A DNA stretch of 64,000 bases from positions 3,720,001 through 3,784,000 of the forward strand of contig JBBMOL010000057.1 in the NCBI GenBank assembly GCA_037954665.1, given 5' to 3'. The DNA comes from Laguncularia racemosa. Lineage: Eukaryota; Streptophyta; Magnoliopsida; Myrtales; Combretaceae. Positions within the stretch are counted from its first letter, which is position 1. Each line of letters begins with the position of its first letter. The position numbers and the translations under genes are program-made. The notes under the pieces are model-generated. The model searched no databases, had not been told where the DNA came from, and saw only the letters and a program-made list of their open reading frames with translations. Below are positions 38,201 to 49,584 of this stretch, one piece after another.

Positions 38201-38983
38201 CTTCTGTTGTCATGCTAAATTGGTCAAACCCCTTCTTTTCATCAATGGAATTGTTATTTGATAATTGAGCTACAATTTTGGCACACTTAAGGTTTTGTAC
38301 CTCTTCCGATTCTTTTTTCAAACAGTATTCTAAAGAGTCCCTTGACAGTATTTCCTATGCACAATCAATAATAGAAATTTCAATAGCATCCAAACTATAA
38401 CAAGTATCATCATAATCTATAGTCTTTTTCATGGCATCAAAGATTTTAAAAATTAATTCTTCCTCTCTTACCCTTAGTATAAGTCTACCATCACTGACAT
38501 CTATTATTGCCTTAGCTATAGCCAAGAAAGATCTACCTAAAATTATAGGTATTTATATGTCCTCATCCCTAAAATCAGAGGTATTTCTATGTCCTCATCT
38601 ATGTCAAGTATAAAAAAGACTGCTGGGAAGATAAACTTCCTTACTTGAACAAAGACATCTTCTATAATTCCTTTGAAGTATGTAATAGATCTTTCAACTA
38701 ATTATAAGCTCATACATGTGGGTTTCAACTCTCCTAATCCTAATTTTAGAAATAAATTATAAGGTAAGAAGTTGATGCTCACTTCTAAATCAGCTAGGGC
38801 CTTGTCAATTGCTAAGTTACCAAGTATATAAGGAATAGTAAAACTCCTTGGATCCTTTAGTTTCTTAGGTGGTTTATTTTGCAAAATTGCCGAACATTCC
38901 TTGCTTAATGTAACTATTGAGAGCTCCTCCAACTTCCTCTTATTAGATAAGAGATCCTTAAAAAACGTTGTGTATTTGAGCAT
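35270..38983 (-). pseudogene. Athila-like pol: protease, RT, RNase H, integrase
   Basis: Read from 38983 downward. The protease region has KALADLEVSINFLPYN, where the family shows ADLGAS, so the active-site triplet is altered. The pre-RT linker and RT start are in 38321-37932 (KLPVIISSSLNKEQKEKL, ISPSFCTHKIL). The catalytic FFMDDFSIF is at about 37415-37435. RNase H begins in 37088-36897 (YELMCDASDFIVGAIMGQ, PIYYANKTL). The integrase region 36600-35500 is only in fragments. The C-terminal end (35497-35270) reads KSQWSSPFTVT and KVNGQRLKLYFEEE. Many in-frame stops and some frameshifts make it non-functional. Confidence 0.85.
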
Positions 38984-40548
38984 CTATGCTAAAGCATCAA
39001 TGAGGGGTAAGTTAATATGTAATTATTTGAATAGATCAAGGAACTTACCAAATTGCTCATCCAACTGATCTTTCTTTAAATGCTGAGGGTATGGAATGGG
39101 TAGTCTGTATTATAGTATTATCAATGATTCCCTACGTTCTTTTTCCTTACTCACTTCTTCATTCTTCATCGACACCAACCCCTCCCCCCCCTTTTGTTTA
39201 ACTTGCAACTCTTTCCCACTTCTAAGAGTCACTACTCTCACATGCTCCTTTGGGTTGGTTTTAGTGTTTCTTGGCAACATCCCTTATGGTCGCCCTGCCA
39301 TCATCTTTGCTAGTTGCCCCACTCGATTTTCTAGGTTGTAAATAGACGCTTCTTAATTCCTTAAAGATGTTTCAATGTTCTGCAAACAAGCTTTGTTAGT
39401 TTGAATATATTTAGTTAAAAGCTCTTACAAACCTGGTTTTTTTTCTTATGGTGGAGGTCTCTAAAATCTTAAGGGAGGTGGGTTCATTTGTTGTTGCTGT
39501 TAGTTTTGATTACTCCAAGAGAAATTTGGATGATTTCTCCACCATAGGTTATAAGTGTTGCTATAAGGACTGTTTTGTAGCTTAGAAGAGTTTCCTAAGT
39601 AATTTCCCTGTTCCCATTGATTTTTGGTGTCAATTTCTCATGCACCATACTTTGGGCTCATAAAAAGTGTATTCAACTTTCTACTTATGGCATCAACATT
39701 ATTGGCTAAATTAGTTACTACATCTACTTCATAAATGGCCGCTACTCGATTCCTCACCCTAACACCTTCCCATTGAGAACTGTTCTTGGCCATGTCCTTA
39801 ATTAAAGATTGAACCTCCTTAGGTTTTTATGTATTCAGTGTCCCACCACCAGCAACATCTATTACTTGTTTAGTCGATAGATTCAAACCATTGTAGAAAG
39901 TTTGAATTTGCATCTAAAGCGGTAAGCTATGATGTGAACATCTCCTCAACAATTCCTTGTATCTCTTCCAGGTGTCATACAAGGTCTTAGCCTTAAGTTG
40001 AGCATAGGAGGATATATCTTTTCAGAGTTTGGCAGTCTTAGCAGGTGGAAAGTATTTTCCTAAAAACTTCTGTGCCATATCATCCTAGGTCATGATAGAT
40101 CCCTTTGAGAGTGAATTCAACCACTGTTTTTCCTGACCTCTCAATGAAAAAGGAAAAAGCCACAATTTTATTGCATCATCTAAAGCTCCATTTATCTTAA
40201 ATGCATTGGGGTCCTTATCCTATAGTCTACCAAATTGAACAAATTGTTGCACCATCTGAATGATATGGGGTTAAATTTGAAAGTTGTTAGTAGCAACAGA
40301 GGTGGTCTTATGATGCTGGAGTCGGCACTGACTAAGGAAGGTTTGAAGTAATTGAACATAGTTTGCTATTGGTTCTAATTTTCATCTCCCATGATTACCA
40401 ACTCTTCCAACTCCTCTTTTATCTTAATTCTTAGGGGAGATCTTTGATATGGTTCCATTGTTTGTCACACAACCTTTCGTAATTGCCTTGCTGTCCATTC
40501 GATTTCTAAGTCAAATATCTAGACGTTTGGTAGATTATTTTTAGTCAT
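38984..40548 (-). pseudogene. Athila-like gag, decayed
   Basis: Begins with an ATG at 40548 (MTKNNLPNV then a stop), about 95 bp inside the primer site. The diagnostic LFPFSLRGQEKQWLNSL lies at about 40115-40175. Downstream pieces continue in the same sense toward the protease at 38983. Several internal stops are present and I find no intact zinc knuckle. Confidence 0.7.
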
Positions 40549-40642
40549 GCACTATAAAAGGAAAATAAAATAAAACAAATAAAGAAAAACAAGAAAAAGA
40601 AATGGTTAAATTAATAAAGTGATTAGTGTTTTTAATATCGAA

Positions 40643-40661
40643 GTTTTCGGTAATGGCACCA
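40643..40661 (-). other. Primer-binding site of the Athila-like element
   Basis: The minus strand reads TGGTGCCATTACCGAAAAC, a degenerate form of the tRNA-Asp-type primer site TGGCGCCGTTGCCGGGGA usual for Athila. It is separated from the LTR end (ACATCA) by AGTTTT. Confidence 0.65.
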
Positions 40662-40667
40662 AAAACT

Positions 40668-42202
40668 TGATGTGAGGTAAGTGTAACTATTAAATTTTGT
40701 AATAGATTGTATAAAAATATGGATATCGTCTCATAGAGAATTCGAGTACCAATATTAATAATTACTTTATTATCTAACTGATAAATTATGGAATTGTATT
40801 AAATTAAACTATAATGAAATACTAACTAAAAAAAAAACTATGAATTTGACAAAAGACGGACAAACAATTCAAATTAAGTTTAACTTCAAGTTGGAAAAAC
40901 TAATATCTAAACTTTGTTTTCCCTAGGTATTATTATACGATACTAACAACACACACTCAATTCCTTCTTATAATTCATTAATCGGGGAATTTCTTAACTT
41001 GGTTTAACAACTTTCTTAAGCTTGCTAACCCCTAATCTTTAAGTACCTATTTGAATATCTTCACAATAGCATAAGTGGAAGATTGCATTAAGAACAATAA
41101 ATTCTCGTAACTAGGATAAATAATTCCGAAAGAATCGTATAACTTATCTCTGAGATTACATCAATCCTTATCACACATGCAAGATTTAATTATATATTGG
41201 ATTTCTCAATCTTGATATACAATATCGAATAGCTGGATTAATACGCTAGCAATATTAAGCTAACCAAAAAGCAAGAACACATGTATGAATTAATGAACAT
41301 AAGAATTTATTGAATATTGTAAGAAAATATCAATTCAAATAATAAACCTAGGTTCACAAGTCTAGATACTATACAAATTAAGTGCTAAACATGTCTAGAT
41401 TTGAATTTAGCAATGATATCATGATATGCATAATCAAGAAAATCAAATAAAAACAACTAGAAAACCCTAATTCTTGAAGTTAAAGTAAATAGCCATCTTT
41501 TCCTCTAAAAACCCTAAAACAAGAATGACAGATATAACTCTCTTTCTTGAAATTAAAATAAATAGCCGTCTTTTCCTCTCAAAACCCTAAAACAAGAATG
41601 GCAAATACGTCTCTCTCCTTCTTGTGTAAAGTCCTCTTCTATTTATATAATTTGCATACATAAAAAATTGCATTTTTAGTTTGACATGTTGTCCACTATG
41701 GTTGTGCTTTAGGTTGTGTCCACTTCGTAGCTTAAAATCGCGTGAAAATTAACATTCCAGTTAACATGGCCTTTGATACGGTCATGTTGAACCTCCGTAT
41801 ATCTTTTTGTGACTTCTTCAATCGTGACACTACTATCAACTCAGTCATGTTGATGTTTCGTATAACTTTCTATGAATCCGTAGTTTCTACATGTCCTACC
41901 AAAATGGTCACGTCTCATCCCCATGTAGCTTTTTGTGAACCTTTAACGCAACACGACATTTGAATGTAGTCATGTTTGGTTCATGTCTAACTTTAACTCC
42001 TCTTAACTTCTTTAATTAGACTTTGAATTGAGTAAAATTGGATTCATTTTCTTTCTTTTTCATTCCCTTATCCATTAAAGCCTTAAAATTAAAATATTAC
42101 TCAATTAAGATTTAAATTCTTCAAAAACATGCCAAAATCAAGGAGAAACATGTCAAATTTCAGTTAATATATATATATATATATCCAATTTTGCACTTAT
42201 TA
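40668..42202 (-). repeat. 5' LTR of the Athila-like element
   Basis: Homologous to 29558-31124 along its length. It holds its own private 73-bp tandem duplication (repeats starting at 41471 and 41544, ttcttgaa-ttaaa-taaatagcc) that the 3' LTR lacks. It ends ...gcacttatta where the other copy has gcacttatca. Confidence 0.8.
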
Positions 42203-42339
42203 GCATAAATAGTAGAAGAAAAATAGAAACTATGGAAAGTAAAGACTAATGACAAGTAAGCAATAAAAGAAATAATGACTAGATTAATAAAATATAGGTA
42301 TTTCTAATATCCTAATCTTTGGCAACGAAGCCAAAAACT
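42203..42339 (-). mobile_element. Leader and primer site of a second Athila-like element
   Basis: The minus strand has TGGCTTCGTTGCCAAAGA at 42333-42316, a second Athila-type primer site, then about 110 bp of leader before the first element's LTR cuts it off. The body of this second element is not seen in the window. Confidence 0.65.
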
Positions 42340-43634
42340 TGATATTGCTCTATCCTACTATCTTAGACTAGTAGGTAAGTGCATTTATCAATTCTATAGT
42401 ATAGTAGATATAGATATCAAGTATCGATCTCATAGATATTATAATTACTAGTAACTACCCTTTTCTTATTATATAATATGCAAAATAAAGTGAAGTGAAT
42501 AAAATCCACAATGAATAAACTAAGGAAACAATAATCATTAAAAGTATTTTCGGATATTGAATCCCCTTAGAATTACAAATGTAATTAATTAATTATTATT
42601 CAATTTCTTTATTGTATTCTTATATTGTGAGAATTCCTAATTTGAATTAATAACTCTATCGAGTCTAATAAGTCCTAATTTCAGGTTAATTAATTGGAAT
42701 CTCTTGCAAATTAAAACCCTCAGAATTATATTACATTTGATCCATGAACTCCGCTATTAGGTTTGACCATAATCCAGAAGATTTACGTCATCCCATTTCT
42801 AGGATTGCTTGTAACTCTTTTTAATTATGTTAGATCTATTCTAATATAGAATCTCTTAATTTCTATATAATAAATCATAATTCAACTAATATGCTGGTAA
42901 TATTAAATTGAAAGTAATGGAAAACACATAATTAGACCACAAGAGTGACTAATAATTTATTAAATAATAAATTAGAAAATTCTCAAATTTATTTTAAGGT
43001 TCATAATACTAGAGTACTAAGGAAAATTTAAGCTACCAACATGTTAAATTTAAAAGCAATAATATAAAGAATGTATAAATAAAAACATTAAAACTAAAAA
43101 CTAAAAAAAATCCCTAATACTCTATTATAATACTTTGCTGATCTTCTATTCTACTCATTTATCTCTAAACTCTAATATATTTATCTCTTTTCCTTTCTTA
43201 AAACCGTCTTTATATAGGTGTCAGACTCAGCACGGTTGCAACACAGGTACAACGTGAGCAGGCCATCTCCCCATGTTCAATTTTGTGTGGATTTAGCCTC
43301 AGCATGCCCACTAGCATGGTCGTGTCCATGTGTTGCCCTTGTATGCCTGGTTACATGCCTCCTAGAATGGCTAGTTTTTTATAGTTGGACATGGTTTCTT
43401 TTACTCTGTTTGGATACAGCCATGCTTCTCCATGAGTTGAACTTCCCATCTTGTAAACTTGATTTTTTTTTCTTCAAATTTCATATAATTCTTTTATTAA
43501 ATCATAAATTATATTTTAAGGCTCTACAATCAAAATATAGATTGATTAAATGTAATATTCATACAAAATGTAAGAGAGTTAATTAAAAGTTTATATTATT
43601 ATTATAAATAATAAGTACTTTATACCCCTTATCA
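42340..43634 (-). mobile_element. 5' LTR of the second Athila-like element
   Basis: Bounded by TGATATTGC at 42340 and CCTTATCA at 43634, so on the minus strand it starts TGATAAGG and ends GCAATATCA. It is 1295 bp and immediately followed by the primer site. It is only distantly similar to the first element's LTR. The 122-codon plus-strand frame at 43218-43586 lies inside it and is judged chance. Confidence 0.7.
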
Positions 43635-44720
43635 ATCTCCATAATATTTCTTCTCTTTTTAATACTTGTTCTAGATCACTCTTCAAACTCTTCTCTAGAA
43701 TAATTAGAAAATTTGATCAATTATTTGTCAAAACTCTCTCAATACCTTTCAACCCTGATAATATTTTCCTCTTTTCCATATGTATAGCTCTAGCAAAACT
43801 ATTAAGGTTCTCTTTCCAAATATTATTTACCAAATCCATGATTCCAAGGTAGCTTAGCCACATTTCCTGAAATCTAAAAGGTTTACTTTTTTTTTTTATT
43901 CTCTATTCTTGTATACTAGTCTTAAGCACAATACTACAATGATCGGATGTTCTTTTTGATAGGTGTTATAAGTGAGAATTGGGAAATAAGTTTTTCCATT
44001 CCACATTACACCAACATTTATCAATTCTGGTTTGGATTAACCCAGTAAGTTGTTGGTTTGAATATGTGAAATGTGACCCTATAAACCCCATATCCACAAT
44101 TATCCAAGATGTTGCCAATATAATCTAGCCTTATACTTGTTGAATTTACTCCTCCCTCATTTTTCTGAGGGGTCCAAAATATCATTGAAATCCCTGATTA
44201 AACACCATGGATTATTATTTACTACTTTTGAAAATTTTCTAAGATTATTTCACAATAAGACACGTTTATTAAGACATGGAGATGCATAAATTGCAGAGAA
44301 AAACTAAGAAATATAAGAGTAATGTACCTTAATTGTTGTATGTATCTCTTGTTTGAATTGATTTAGTAATTTCATGTCCACCACAATTGTGTTGTAGAGT
44401 TCGTTTTGTCCATTTTCCTTAGCACATATGAATCCACCTAAGGCATATTAAAATAAAATTCATATGCAACACCGAGGTCCATCCATGTTTCCACTAACAC
44501 TACTACATTAGGAATATGTTCAAATATTAGGTCCATAATCTCTTCTTGCCTTCGTCTAGAATTTTTTCCTCTCACATTCCATGATAAAATCACTAAACGT
44601 CTAAGAGATATAGGGATTCATTCATCTTCCATCAAAGTAGTCATGACTTTATACCAATTAATTGCAACTCTAACATTTTTAATGCTATTCACAAAGAGAG
44701 CTACTGAGCATGGAGTTGCA
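43635..44720 (-). pseudogene. L1-type LINE ORF2 fragment: endonuclease domain only
   Basis: Reading from about 44610 down, LSWNVRGKNSRRRQ and IPNVVVLVETWM are the N terminus of an apurinic endonuclease-like domain. PWCLIRDFNDIL (about 44180-44215) is its catalytic GDFN-type motif with the Gly changed to Arg. The C-terminal part has IDKCWCNVEWKNLFPN, SDHCSIVL and PFRFQEMWL. The frame runs on to LEQVLKREEILWR and stops exactly at the LTR edge at 43635. The reverse transcriptase half is absent. Internal stops show it is dead. Confidence 0.8.
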
Positions 44721-46045
44721 GCTATAAGAAACATTCCATCATTTCTTCAACATTTTGCAATAACATTGCCTTTTCTACTCTCCTCTCTAAATTGTAAGTA
44801 GTAGGAAGAAGTCTTGCTGGAGCACTGATGTTCACGAATCTCAAAATGACCCAAGCTATCTGTTTTAACATTTCCATATGCTCAACAGGGCAATTGGTGA
44901 GAATTCCTCATTTGTTACTTTTTCTGGAAAGGTTATCATAAATTCCTTTTGTCTTTCTTGCCCCTACAATATCTCTTTTGGTCACAACATCTCATTTTCT
45001 TAAATATTCTTCTAAAAATTGTCGTTTTTCTCTATGTTACTATTACTTAGTTGGATAGTTTCCCAAATGACATTTGTGTCTGCTAAGTTTCTTTTACCAA
45101 ATGACAAGGAGCCTCTTTTATGTAGCTCTTGGAAGCTAGCCTTATTCTCATTATCTTTCTCGATTATTGTGCTCCATTGAGATCTCTAATTTCCTTTAGT
45201 ATGAAACTATTTTTTCTTTTATTCCTTTAAACTAATATCTAATCTCTATAATGATCTTACTCCTTAGTCTAATCTTCTGATATCGACTTTCTATTTTATA
45301 GCTTTCTTGTTTACTTTGTCCATGTACTTCACTGCTTTGTTTCATCTTTTCTTTATCTTTAACTATTTTACAAGGGCAATTTTGCATCACATGACCTGTA
45401 CACCCATAATAATAACATAAGAGTCTCAAGCCCTCACATTGGAACATGAATTCTTGGTTCTCAATAATAATTGTATGGACTAAGGGCTTGTTAAAGTTAA
45501 CTTTTACAAATAATGTTGCGAAGTGATCTCTTTGTGTATTAAAAGTGTGTGTCAAATCTTAATACTAGCCTTATTGATTAACCGATCTTTCTTAAGGCTT
45601 GAGGGATATAGTATTCCATTGGTAATTCATTTATCTTCATCCAAACAGCTACAAAATTGATAGAAGCAGTTTAAGCCTTAAAATTTGGTTCCCATTTTCT
45701 AATAGCTAGAAAAACACCATTCACAAACCTAAGTCCATCTCTAATGAAACATTTGAGATCTTCTTCACAAATAAAAGAAATTGTAGAAAATCTAAAACCT
45801 ATTCTGATCATGGTGAAATTTTGATAAAAATCCCACATAGATCTCAATTTTTATAAAAGAATTTTATATCCTAATGATTGACCATAAACTTTGACAATAA
45901 TAGACAACTTCCACAAATTCTTTATCGTATTTTTCTCTTGCTTAGAAAAGGAGATAACACGTGTACTCAACTTATTTTCTTCATCATTTTGTGTTGATTT
46001 CTCTCTCTCTCTCTCTTCAACAACATCATTTTCCTCATCACTCTC
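44721..46045 (-). pseudogene. L1-type LINE ORF1: DUF4283-like and zinc knuckle
   Basis: From 46045 downward: an acidic/GA-rich start (VVEEREREREKS), NLWKLSIIVKVYGQSLGYKI, then FVNGVFLAIRKWEPNFKA and NFVAVWMKINELPMEYY, the DUF4283-like RNA-binding region. A CCHC zinc knuckle CYYYGCTGHVMQNC follows within the open stretch 45555-45232. Several stops and shifts occur. The frame runs straight into the Tekay LTR at 46046, so the first part of ORF1 is displaced or lost. Confidence 0.75.
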
Positions 46046-47946
46046 TATAATACTTGAATTTTTAATAATTTATCAATATATGTTATAACATAAAGCCAAG
46101 GCTAAGGATTGAAAATATACTTAAAATGAAGGGCAAATGGGTCATTTCATATGAAGAGTATAAATAACGTAAGTTAACCTAGAGAGCCTCCTTTGCCACT
46201 TTGCACAGTGAAATAATAAAAAAAAAAGAAAAGGAAAAACACTCTCAAAACAACCTAAGGTAACTAAGGGGAATTCATTTACATTCAATTCAATCATACG
46301 AGGTAAGGATTCCTATGACTTACAAAATAGTTACGAATAAAGAATTGAGGTTAAAATAAGTTATTGCTACATGATGTCACCGGAATTGGATTGAAGAGGG
46401 AACATGAAGAACAAGGAAATTCTCAGATCAAGGACTAGATTTGCAGAAATTTTGATGTATGTATTCTAATCCATATTAGTTGATTAGAAAATTCATGTTT
46501 TAGGATTTACTTAAGCTTAGGATTATATAATGTGGAGATTGGATGAATTGGTAGAAGAAAATTAAGGTTTGTGAGAAATTATTGAGAAATACACAACTTG
46601 TCTACACGACTATATTAAATGCAAAACATACTAAGAGATACACGCCCTGTTTACATGGCCGTGTTTCGACCGTGTTGAGCTTAAAACTCATCGAAAGATA
46701 CACGACCTTTGACATGGTCGTGTATTAGCCGTGTTGAGCTACATGGCCTCTAACATGGTCGTGTTGAGTGAAGCATAACTTCATTCTATATCTATTTAAC
46801 TCCTAATTAAACTAATTTTCATACAACCTAGATAGTTAGTAAGACTTTAGATAACCTAATAGGTTAAGAGAAATTAAGGGATTATACTATTTTTAGATTA
46901 ATACTAAGAAGAACATAGTGATGTTGTACAAATTCAACTTAAGCTCAAGACCAAACATGCGTAAGGTTAGGAGTCAAGGTACGTGTAACTTATATGTTAT
47001 TTTGTACTTGGTTAAGTTAGTATAATTATTGAAATTGATTAAGTTGAATGATTTAGCTCGGCTAAGGAGCTTGTAGTGGCAGATTCTTAAGGAGTACTCC
47101 AATGATCTTTGCGTGATGTTATCCCTAGTTGAGTCGTGCTTGAAAATGATTTAGGTTGAATGTTGCATTAAGTGGGTTAAGTGTTCATGGGTGTGGGGCC
47201 CACAACGGCAATTCCCATCACCAAGTTTAAGAGTTAAGGGATCATGGGTGTGGGGCCTATAGTAGCAGTTCCCATTACCAAGTTTAAGTGGTTTAAAGAA
47301 TCATGGGTGTGGAGCTTGTAGTAGCAATTCTCATCACCAATTCATGTTTTAATTTGATAAGTGTATTAAGGGGGTCAGGAGTACCATGTTGTTGCTTGTG
47401 GGCTTAAATAATATTATGAAATGGTTGTTGCTGTTTAATTAATACATAATGCATGTGATACTTGTTCATGTTTGTTAATACATGTGTGCATATGTTATAC
47501 ATACTAGGCATTAGCTCACCCTTTGAGGAATGTTTTATTTAGATGCAAATACTTAGGGAGATGATAACTTAGAAGATAACATGGGATTGGGTGAATCACA
47601 AAGAGAGGAAAGAAGATGGGTATCACTACTATTATAGTGATTAGTATTTAGAAGGAATGTTGTTACTTTATTGTAATAAATAGTGGTTTTCTAGAGATTA
47701 TTTAAATAGAGTTATATAGACTTCCGCTGCATTAGATGTTGAATATAGACTCGTGTTAAATTGGTGGGCTTGAAGGATGGATTTAATGGTGTTTATATTT
47801 CGATGGTACTATTACAGATATTGAATGGAGAATTATAGGAATCACAAGATAGAAAGGTGTCAGAGTTAGTTTAAAGTTTTAACGAGTCATTGTGAGATAA
47901 GGACACGCAACGAGCAGTAGTGCAGCTCGGGTTTTGGGGTGTTATA
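46046..47946 (+). repeat. 5' LTR of the Tekay-like element
   Basis: The start tataatacttgaatttttaa matches the 3' LTR start tgtaatatctaattttttaa at 52965. The end is ggggtgttata. At 46600-46765 it carries acacg-cc...tggtcgtgt dyads. At 47185-47345 it has three tandem copies of a 57-59 bp unit (tcatgggtgtggggcc...; starts 47185, 47242 and 47301). Confidence 0.7.
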
Positions 47947-47953
47947 GTTAAGA

Positions 47954-47970
47954 TGGTATCGAAACCTAGG
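47954..47970 (+). other. Primer-binding site, initiator tRNA-Met type
   Basis: TGGTATCGAAACCTAGG, one or two changes from the common TGGTATCAGAGCCTAGG site, seven bases after the LTR end. Confidence 0.75.
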
Positions 47971-48320
47971 TTTGTGATTTTTAAGGACTTAAATTTGGAT
48001 CTATAGATGATAGGTTGAGGATCCTTAAGACTTAGGTTCTGATCTATAGAGCATAAGTTGTTGATCCTAAAGAGCTTAGGTAATGATCCTTAAAACCAAG
48101 TGATGATTAATAGACATAGAGAGTGGGAAAAATGTGTGATGTTTATTTATTTATGTAATTATTTTCTTGTATTATTATTTACTTGCCTTCTCTTAATTGC
48201 TAAGTTATATATATGAGTAAACATCATGTGTAGTGATATATGTGTATATACCTACATACCATGATACTAACATGGACCGATATTAACTTAAGTAGATCCG
48301 ATTGTCTCTTCTTAAACATA

Positions 48321-49560
48321 ATGCCTCTAAGAAGAATCATCGGGTCAAAAGCCGGAAGGTTTGCTAAATGTGATAACCCCAATGAGGAGGAAATCTAGAA
48401 TCTACAGCCATAAAGGGAAAGAGGTCAGATAGCTGAAGAGATAGTTTAGTTATTGTGTACTATAAATCATTTGGTGGGATTGTTAGCATAACAACACTAA
48501 ACTCCTAGTGTCCCATAGCGTAGAACTATCAATGAACTCATAAGCTTTGATAGGCTCATTAGGGTAGCAAAAGAATTCAACCCTAGAGTGGATGACCCAA
48601 TTGAAGCTGAAGATTGAGTATAGGAATAGAGAAGACCTTTGTTGTCTTTCAGATACCAAAAGATAGGAAGGTCAACTATGCCACATTCATGCTAAAGGGA
48701 ACTACAAAAAAATGGTAGGCCTTAGTTCCTAAACTTACAGGGGAATACATGAACTAGATAGTGTTTAAGGAGCTATTTTATCGGAAGTACTTCCCCAGTA
48801 ACTTTAGAGACACGATGGAAAATGACTACTATAATTGTGAACAAAGGGATTGAACAGTTGAAGAATATGAGGTAGAACTGAACTGCCTCATGCAATTCCT
48901 TCCTGAAAATGTGCATAACAATGATAGATCTCGAGTCAGGAGATTTCTAAGAGGCTTAGACTTGGAATTAAGACTTGCAGTGGAAGCCTTTCAGCTGAAT
49001 ACTTATGTTGAGATGGTTGATAAGGCTAAATACATTGAGCAGAACAAAAAGAGTATTGAAGAACACAAGAGCTGTTGACTAGCTATAGTTTTGGGAAAAA
49101 AACCTACCTCAAGTGGAATGGGGCAAGAGAAGGGCAAAAGGCACCATGTGCAGTAAGGCAGAGCACAAAATATTGCAACTCCTCCTTTACAATCAAACAA
49201 GTGCCTTTGACACTTCCTGCAGTAAGCCCACTTGTTAAATGTTCTAGATGCTATGGGTCTCATGAGTTGAGAGTATATAGATGGTCAGAGGGGGCATGCT
49301 TCTCCTATAGAAAGACATGACATATTAGTAAACAGATGGTCAGAGAGGTCAGTCCCCTTAATTTTCTATCATGTATGCAATCAGAGGAGATACAAAACAG
49401 TAAACTGTCCTTAAGGACAAGTACGAAACCAGGTAAGCCCAATCCAACAGGTAGCTAGACCTCTAATGAGAAGACAGGGTAGGAGACCATAGGCAGGGGG
49501 TTCTAGACAAATAGTTCCTACCAGGGTATTTGATATCCACTAGCAGTAACACCGGGATAT
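48321..49560 (+). pseudogene. Tekay-like gag, decayed
   Basis: Starts MPLRRIIGSKAGRF at 48321. The retrotransposon-gag domain is recognisable at 48760-49075 (MQFLPENVHNNDRSRVRRFL, then RGLDLELRLAVEAF and NTYVEMVDKAKYIEQ). The frame is broken by stops and shifts; cysteine-containing fragments further on may be the remains of a zinc knuckle. Confidence 0.7.
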
Positions 49561-49584
49561 TTTTAACATAAACAACATATAGGT

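Larger units (their letters stand above)
29558..42202 (-). mobile_element. Athila-like Ty3/gypsy retrotransposon, decayed, minus strand
   Basis: This is a complete but heavily mutated element of about 12.6 kb. In minus orientation its order is 5' LTR (42202-40668), primer-binding site (40661-40643), gag, protease, reverse transcriptase, RNase H, integrase (to 35270), a long spacer with minisatellite, an env-like/ATHILA ORF (33808-32631), a purine tract and the 3' LTR (31124-29558). The flanked pair of related LTRs and the gene order define it. No clear 5-bp target duplication survives. Its right end abuts the leader of a second Athila-like element. Confidence 0.85.

Noticed and set aside
43218..43586. 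122-codon plus-strand ORF as a gene
   Set aside because: It lies wholly inside the second Athila-like LTR, antisense to the element, with no family resemblance.
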